A stretch of 11,346 nucleotides of DNA from NCBI GenBank assembly GCA_910584825.1, contig CAJUCI010000014.1, positions 1 to 11,346 on the forward strand, written 5' to 3'. A model generated the notes under the pieces. The model saw only the letters and a list, made by a program, of their open reading frames with translations, was not told the origin of the DNA and made no database searches. Origin of the DNA: an uncultured Duncaniella sp. Its GTDB lineage: Bacteria > Bacteroidota > Bacteroidia > Bacteroidales > Muribaculaceae. A program made the position numbers and the translations under genes. Below, piece by piece: positions 7,317-11,346 of the stretch; the stretch's first letter is position 1, and each line of letters opens with the position of its first letter.

Positions 7317-9974
7317 ATGAACTTAATCGCAAAGTTGAATATAAGGATTCTGACATATATCACACTCGCGCTGTCGGCTCAGTGGGCCGTGGCTCAGTCG
7401 GTGACTGAATGGTATGCCGAGCGGGTGGAGAATAGGCCCTTTGTGCGCTGGTGGTGGCACGGAAGTGCTGTCGACTCTATAGGGCTTACCTACAATCTTG
7501 AGGAATTTGCCCGCAAGGGGCTTGGTGGAGTTGAGATTACCCCCATCTACGGAGTTAAGGGAAACGAGGCCAATGATATTCCCTACCTGTCAGACAGGTG
7601 GATGGATATGCTCGGCCACACTGTGAGCGAGGCCGATAGGCTCGGCCTGCAGGTGGATATGAACAACGGCACAGGCTGGCCGTTCGGCGGCCCGCAGGTG
7701 ACCCCCCAATACAGCGCGCGCAAACTCGTCACGCGCAAGTGGACCGTGTCGCCGCGCTCGGTGCTCGATGTGGTTCTCGACCGGCCAGACAAGCAGCCTG
7801 ACGCCACACTGCAGCGTGTGGTGGCAATATCCCCGTCGCGGTCAATCGACATTATCGGCAGGGTGAAGGACGGCCACTTGAAATGGAAAGCTCCCAAGGG
7901 CGACGGCGAGTGGAGGGTCTATGCCATCTACTCCGGCCGCACATATCAGAAGGTCAAGCGCGCCGCCCCGGGCGGTGTCGGGCTGGTGGTCAACCACTAT
8001 GACAGCATCGCCGTCAAGCATTATCTCGACCGTTTCGACAAGGCTTTTGCCGGACGCGAGGAGATGATGCCCGATACATTTTTCAACGACTCATATGAGG
8101 TGTATGGCTCGGACTGGAGCGACAGCCTGCTTGAGGAATTTTACCGCGACCACGGCTACAGGCTGGAGCTGCGCATCGACGACCTGCTTGGCGACAATGG
8201 CGAGAGCGACCGCCGCGCCGCGCTGCTCCATGACTACAGGCTGACCCTCGCACGTCTGCTTGAGGAGAATTTCACCCGCGTGTGGACCGCCTGGGCCCAC
8301 TCGCACGGTGCGCGCATACGCAACCAGTCGCACGGTTCGCCGGCCAATATCCTCGACCTCTATGCCTCGGTCGACATCCCTGAGTGCGAATCGTTCGGCC
8401 AGACCGATTTCGATATACCCGGACTGAATCAGTCGGGCCCGTCACGTCCGAGCGACGCCGCCCCCTCGGTGCTTAAATTCGCCTCGTCGGCCGCGCATCT
8501 TGCGGGCAAACCGCTCACCTCGGCCGAGACGCTTACGTGGCTCACCGAGCATTTCCGCACATCGCTCTCGCGCTGCAAGCCTGAGATTGACCAGATGCTG
8601 TGCTCGGGTGTCAACCATGTGTATTTCCACGGCGCGCCCTATTCCCCCAAGGGTGAGCCGTTCCCGGGATGGCTCTTCTATGCGGCCATCAACATGTCGC
8701 CTACGTCATCGGTGTGGGAGGATGCCGGGGGGCTGTTCAGCTACATCACCCGCGTGCAGTCATTCCTCTCGGCCGGAACGCCCGACAATGATGTGCTGCT
8801 TTATTTCCCTTACGAGGAGATTATTACCCGTCAGGGCGGCGGGCATTACCTGATGTTTGACATCCATAAGATGGACCGCGTGATGCCCGATGTGAAGGGC
8901 TGGGTGGCCGATATTATGGGTGCCGGATATGATGTGGACTATTTGTCCGACCGTCTTATTGACTCCCTTGCGGTGAGTCCGTCGGGTCGGCTCGTGTCGC
9001 GCGGAGGTAACATATATCGCGCCGTCATAGTCCCCAAGGTCGCGCATATGCCTGACGCGACGGTCAGGAAGCTGAAGGCTCTGGAGGATGCCGGTGCAAC
9101 CGTGGTCTATACTTCTGATGTCAAGTCTGCCGCGTCAGCCCTTGATGTCGCGCCCGAGCCGTTGCGTAAGCGGGGCATCTCGATGATACGCCGTCGCAAT
9201 GAGGCCGGTGGTCACAACTATTTCCTCTCGGTGCTGCGCGACACTGTGATTGACGGCTATGTGCCGCTTGCCGTCGAGACCGGGAGCGTGATGATATTCG
9301 ACCCTATCACTGGTAAGAAAGGATTGGCCCAAACGAGGCTGGGGTCTGAGTCGGCTACCGAAGTGAGGTTGCAGCTCAAGCCGGGGCAGTCGGTATTGTT
9401 CAAGACTTTCCCCGGACATATCGAGGCTGAGCCTTGGTGTTACACCGAGCGTCGCGGCGAGCCTGTAGAGATAGCTCGCGGATGGAGCATCGAGTTCCTG
9501 AAGAGCGACCCGCCGATTGTGGGGGTGTTCGTGACCGATACCGTCTGCGACTGGACCCGCCTGCCCGACAGCCGGGCTAAGGTGAACAGCGGCACGGCGC
9601 GTTACAGTGTCGAGGTGGATATGTCCGACCCTGCCGCTGCTGATGACTGGGTTTTGAGTCTCGGCGATGTGCGCGAAAGCGCGCGCGTGAGCGTCAACGG
9701 TCATGACGCCGGGTGCGTCTGGAGTGTGCCTATGGTCATTAATATCGGCCAATATCTGCGTCCGGGCAAGAACTCGATAACAGTGGATGTGACCAATCTG
9801 CAGGCCAACCGTATAGCCGACTATGAACGCCGGGGAGTGGAATGGCGACGCTTCAAGGATGCTAATATCGCGAGCGTGACCAATGCCAAAAAATTCAGCT
9901 TCGGCGACTGGGAGACTGTGCCGAGCGGACTGACCTCAGCCGTGACCCTTACACCTATATATTACAGCAAATAA
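7317..9974 (+). CDS. GH106 family exported alpha-L-rhamnosidase
   Basis: An 885-residue enzyme of glycoside hydrolase family 106, whose characterised members are inverting, calcium-dependent alpha-L-rhamnosidases acting on pectic chains and other rhamnosides. Residues 1-26 are a type I signal peptide (AVA|QS). The GH106 signature follows at once: RPFVRWWWHGSAVDSIGLT (40-58), then GLGGVEITPIYGV (68-80) and LQVDMNNGTGWPFGGP (111-126), the first strands of the TIM-barrel-like catalytic domain. Further family-like blocks are FFNDSYEVYGSDW (255-267), PECESFGQTDFDIPG (355-369), KPLTSAETLTWLTEHF (398-413) and VNHVYFHGAPYSP (432-444). Glu261, Glu358 and Glu404 are candidate acid/base and metal-site residues; I cannot align them exactly to a solved structure. 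The C-terminus (about 755-835, VSVNGHDAGCVW, GKNSITVDVTNL) is a galactose-binding-like beta-sandwich. It is shorter than the roughly 1,100-residue characterised members I recall. It begins 24 bases after the DUF4450 stop. The rhamnosidase call is strong; the exact linkage is not readable. Confidence 0.93.
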   Translation: MNLIAKLNIRILTYITLALSAQWAVAQSVTEWYAERVENRPFVRWWWHGSAVDSIGLTYNLEEFARKGLGGVEITPIYGVKGNEANDIPYLSDRWMDMLGHTVSEADRLGLQVDMNNGTGWPFGGPQVTPQYSARKLVTRKWTVSPRSVLDVVLDRPDKQPDATLQRVVAISPSRSIDIIGRVKDGHLKWKAPKGDGEWRVYAIYSGRTYQKVKRAAPGGVGLVVNHYDSIAVKHYLDRFDKAFAGREEMMPDTFFNDSYEVYGSDWSDSLLEEFYRDHGYRLELRIDDLLGDNGESDRRAALLHDYRLTLARLLEENFTRVWTAWAHSHGARIRNQSHGSPANILDLYASVDIPECESFGQTDFDIPGLNQSGPSRPSDAAPSVLKFASSAAHLAGKPLTSAETLTWLTEHFRTSLSRCKPEIDQMLCSGVNHVYFHGAPYSPKGEPFPGWLFYAAINMSPTSSVWEDAGGLFSYITRVQSFLSAGTPDNDVLLYFPYEEIITRQGGGHYLMFDIHKMDRVMPDVKGWVADIMGAGYDVDYLSDRLIDSLAVSPSGRLVSRGGNIYRAVIVPKVAHMPDATVRKLKALEDAGATVVYTSDVKSAASALDVAPEPLRKRGISMIRRRNEAGGHNYFLSVLRDTVIDGYVPLAVETGSVMIFDPITGKKGLAQTRLGSESATEVRLQLKPGQSVLFKTFPGHIEAEPWCYTERRGEPVEIARGWSIEFLKSDPPIVGVFVTDTVCDWTRLPDSRAKVNSGTARYSVEVDMSDPAAADDWVLSLGDVRESARVSVNGHDAGCVWSVPMVINIGQYLRPGKNSITVDVTNLQANRIADYERRGVEWRRFKDANIASVTNAKKFSFGDWETVPSGLTSAVTLTPIYYSK

Positions 9975-9990
9975 TTTTCAACAATCAGAT

Positions 9991-11130
9991 ATGAGAACCA
10001 TCTTATCAAAATGCGTCATCCTTGCGATGGCTATGATTATGGCGTTTCCTGCCGGAGCCGAGACCCTTCAGCCGAGGGAGGAGATACTTAAGACCCTTGT
10101 GAAGGTCAACGACCATTACCTGAAGAAGCACCCCGACCCCCTGCTCGGCATTCCCTACTATTCGCGCAAGAAGGTCTACGAGGCCAACATTTGGACTCGC
10201 GCGGTGTATTTCGAGGGCCTCATGGCGTTGCATTCGATTTACCCGGCCAACAGGTATTACGACTATGCCTATCAGTGGGCCGACGGTTTCAAGTGGGGCA
10301 TGCGCCGCGATGATACCACCACCCGCAATGCCGATAACTATTGCGCCGCCCAGGTCTATATTGACCTGTATCGCCTCACCCCGCGCCCCGAGATGCTGAC
10401 CAAGACCAAGGGGGTGATGAACATGCTCGTCAACACTCCGCAGGTCGAGGACTGGACATGGATTGATGCCATTCAGATGGGCATGCCTATCCTGGCCAAG
10501 ATGTCGGCCGTCACGGGCGACCCCCGCTATGCCGAAAAGGCTTATGATATGTATTCATGGACCCGCAACACCCTCGCCGGCGGTCTTTACAATAAGAAGG
10601 ACGGATTGTGGTGGCGTGACGCTGACTTCGTGCCCCCCTACAAGGAGCCTAATGGTGAGGATTGCTATTGGTCGCGCGGCAACGGATGGGTCGTGGCTGC
10701 CCTCGTGAGGGTGCTTGACGAGATTCCGGCCGACGACCCGCACCGCAAGGAGTATGAGAAGGACCTCAAGGATATGTGCGAGGCTCTTGTGAAATGTCAG
10801 CGCGAGGACGGCTTCTGGAACGTGAGCCTTCATGACCCGTCAAATTTCGGCGGCAAGGAGCTGACGGGCACGTCACTCTTTGTCTACGGCATGGCTTGGG
10901 GAGTGCGCAACGGACTGCTTGACCGCGAGACATATATGCCGGTCATCACCAAGGCGTGGAATGCAATGGTAAAGGACGCCGTGCATCCCGACGGCTATCT
11001 CGGCTATGTGCAGGGCACAGGCAAAGAACCCAAGGACGGCCAGCCCGTAGCTTACGATTCCAAGCCCGACTTTGACGACTACGGCACAGGCTGCTTCCTC
11101 CTTGCCGGAAGCGAGGTCTATAAGCTGTAA
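9991..11130 (+). CDS. GH105 unsaturated rhamnogalacturonyl (uronyl) hydrolase
   Basis: A 379-residue enzyme of the GH105 (YteR/RhiN-like, Glyco_hydro_88 fold) family. It hydrates the C4-C5 double bond of the unsaturated uronic acid that polysaccharide lyases leave at the non-reducing end, releasing that residue from the oligosaccharide. Length is normal for the family (YteR is about 373). Residues 1-23 are a type I signal peptide (AGA|ET), so it should act in the periplasm, unlike cytosolic YteR. The (alpha/alpha)6 barrel carries the hallmark WTWIDAIQMGMP (155-166) with Asp159 as the expected general acid, RNADNYCAAQ (112-121, Asp115), DGLWWRD (204-210), CYWSRGNGWVVAAL (225-238), CQREDGFW (269-276) and ELTGTSLFVYGMAWGV (290-305). 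All expected motifs are present, so the enzyme looks active. It starts 16 bases after the GH106 gene and closes the operon. GH105 also contains enzymes for ulvan and arabinogalactan products, so unsaturated-galacturonyl-rhamnose is only the most likely substrate. Confidence 0.94.
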   Translation: MRTILSKCVILAMAMIMAFPAGAETLQPREEILKTLVKVNDHYLKKHPDPLLGIPYYSRKKVYEANIWTRAVYFEGLMALHSIYPANRYYDYAYQWADGFKWGMRRDDTTTRNADNYCAAQVYIDLYRLTPRPEMLTKTKGVMNMLVNTPQVEDWTWIDAIQMGMPILAKMSAVTGDPRYAEKAYDMYSWTRNTLAGGLYNKKDGLWWRDADFVPPYKEPNGEDCYWSRGNGWVVAALVRVLDEIPADDPHRKEYEKDLKDMCEALVKCQREDGFWNVSLHDPSNFGGKELTGTSLFVYGMAWGVRNGLLDRETYMPVITKAWNAMVKDAVHPDGYLGYVQGTGKEPKDGQPVAYDSKPDFDDYGTGCFLLAGSEVYKL

Positions 11131-11171
11131 AATCTGAAAAGCCTACAGGCTGTATAGCCATAACCGCAAAC

Positions 11172-11220
11172 GCAACTGAGGGCATATCGACCAATCGATA
11201 TGCCCTCAGCTGCATTTATC
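11172..11220 (+). terminator. Probable intrinsic terminator of the glycosidase operon
   Basis: A perfect 15-bp inverted repeat (11176-11190 pairing with 11195-11209, four-base loop CCAA) lies 45 bases after the GH105 stop. The stem extends by three more pairs (11172-11174 with 11211-11213) past one mismatch. The T-rich tail is weak (ATTTATC, 11214-11220), so it may act as a terminator or as an mRNA-stabilising 3' hairpin. Because it is symmetric it could also stop convergent transcription from the right, but no such gene is visible. Confidence 0.72.
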
Positions 11221-11346
11221 CCCTCATTCCGCGTACCCCGTCATCCCTCGTCCCCCCGTTCTCCCGTCTCTCAATCAGTGCTCTTGTGCTCCTGTCTCCA
11301 AAACCGGTGCTTCTATTTTTTTGTTTGTGCTCCCGAGCTTTAGCTC
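11214..11346. other. Pyrimidine-rich non-coding edge with a short terminal inverted repeat
   Basis: No plausible gene starts or ends here. The + strand is strongly pyrimidine-biased from about 11219 to 11280 (runs of C and CT, for example CCCCCCGTTCTCCCGTCTCTC at about 11252), then carries a seven-T run within 11316-11322. TTTG occurs at 11320-11323 and 11324-11327, which could be a -33 element of a promoter whose -7 box would fall outside the window. The last 12 bases (11335-11346, GAGCTTTAGCTC) are a 5-bp inverted repeat around TT. Function unknown. Confidence 0.4.

Noticed and set aside
1..11346. CRISPR arrays, tRNA or rRNA genes, insertion sequences, toxin-antitoxin or defence genes
   Set aside because: I looked on both strands and found no regularly spaced repeats, cloverleaf-like sequences, transposase motifs or defence domains. 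The window is filled by five exported carbohydrate-related genes.

Overview
The window looks like chromosomal DNA from a gut-type Bacteroidota species, most likely order Bacteroidales and plausibly Muribaculaceae. The evidence is a perfect TAnnTTTG-type promoter element, A/T-rich leaders without a Shine-Dalgarno core, and Bacteroidota-typical families (PCMD/calycin-like proteins, DUF4450, GH106, GH105). The taxonomic call is inference from family content and style; no rRNA or marker gene is present.

Layout: (1) 71-1774 is a stand-alone exported protein with a putative PCMD domain, an Ig-like linker, a calycin-like beta-barrel and a C-terminal tail resembling a sorting domain. It ends in a strong intrinsic terminator at 1798-1841. 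(2) A promoter at about 1892-1924 then drives four same-strand, tightly spaced genes: an unclassified six-hairpin glycosidase-like protein (1971-4067), a DUF4450 six-hairpin protein (4116-7292), a GH106 alpha-L-rhamnosidase (7317-9974) and a GH105 unsaturated uronyl hydrolase (9991-11130). Intergenic gaps are 48 (or 33, depending on the start chosen), 24 and 16 bases. A 15-bp perfect hairpin at 11176-11209 probably ends the operon. (3) 11214-11346 is a pyrimidine-rich non-coding edge.

How the genes could work together: all five proteins have cleavable type I signal peptides without a lipobox, so the enzymes should be periplasmic. GH105 removes the unsaturated uronic acid left by a polysaccharide lyase, and GH106 removes alpha-L-rhamnose. 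Together they point to rhamnose- and uronate-containing oligosaccharides, such as rhamnogalacturonan I fragments, or alternatively rhamnose-capped glucuronate chains. The two other large proteins have the (alpha/alpha)6 look of inverting glycosidases but no activity I can name. They are the best candidates for new biochemistry here. No SusC/SusD pair, polysaccharide lyase, transporter or regulator lies in the window, so this is at most part of a polysaccharide utilization locus. I see no defence system, mobile element, CRISPR array or RNA gene.
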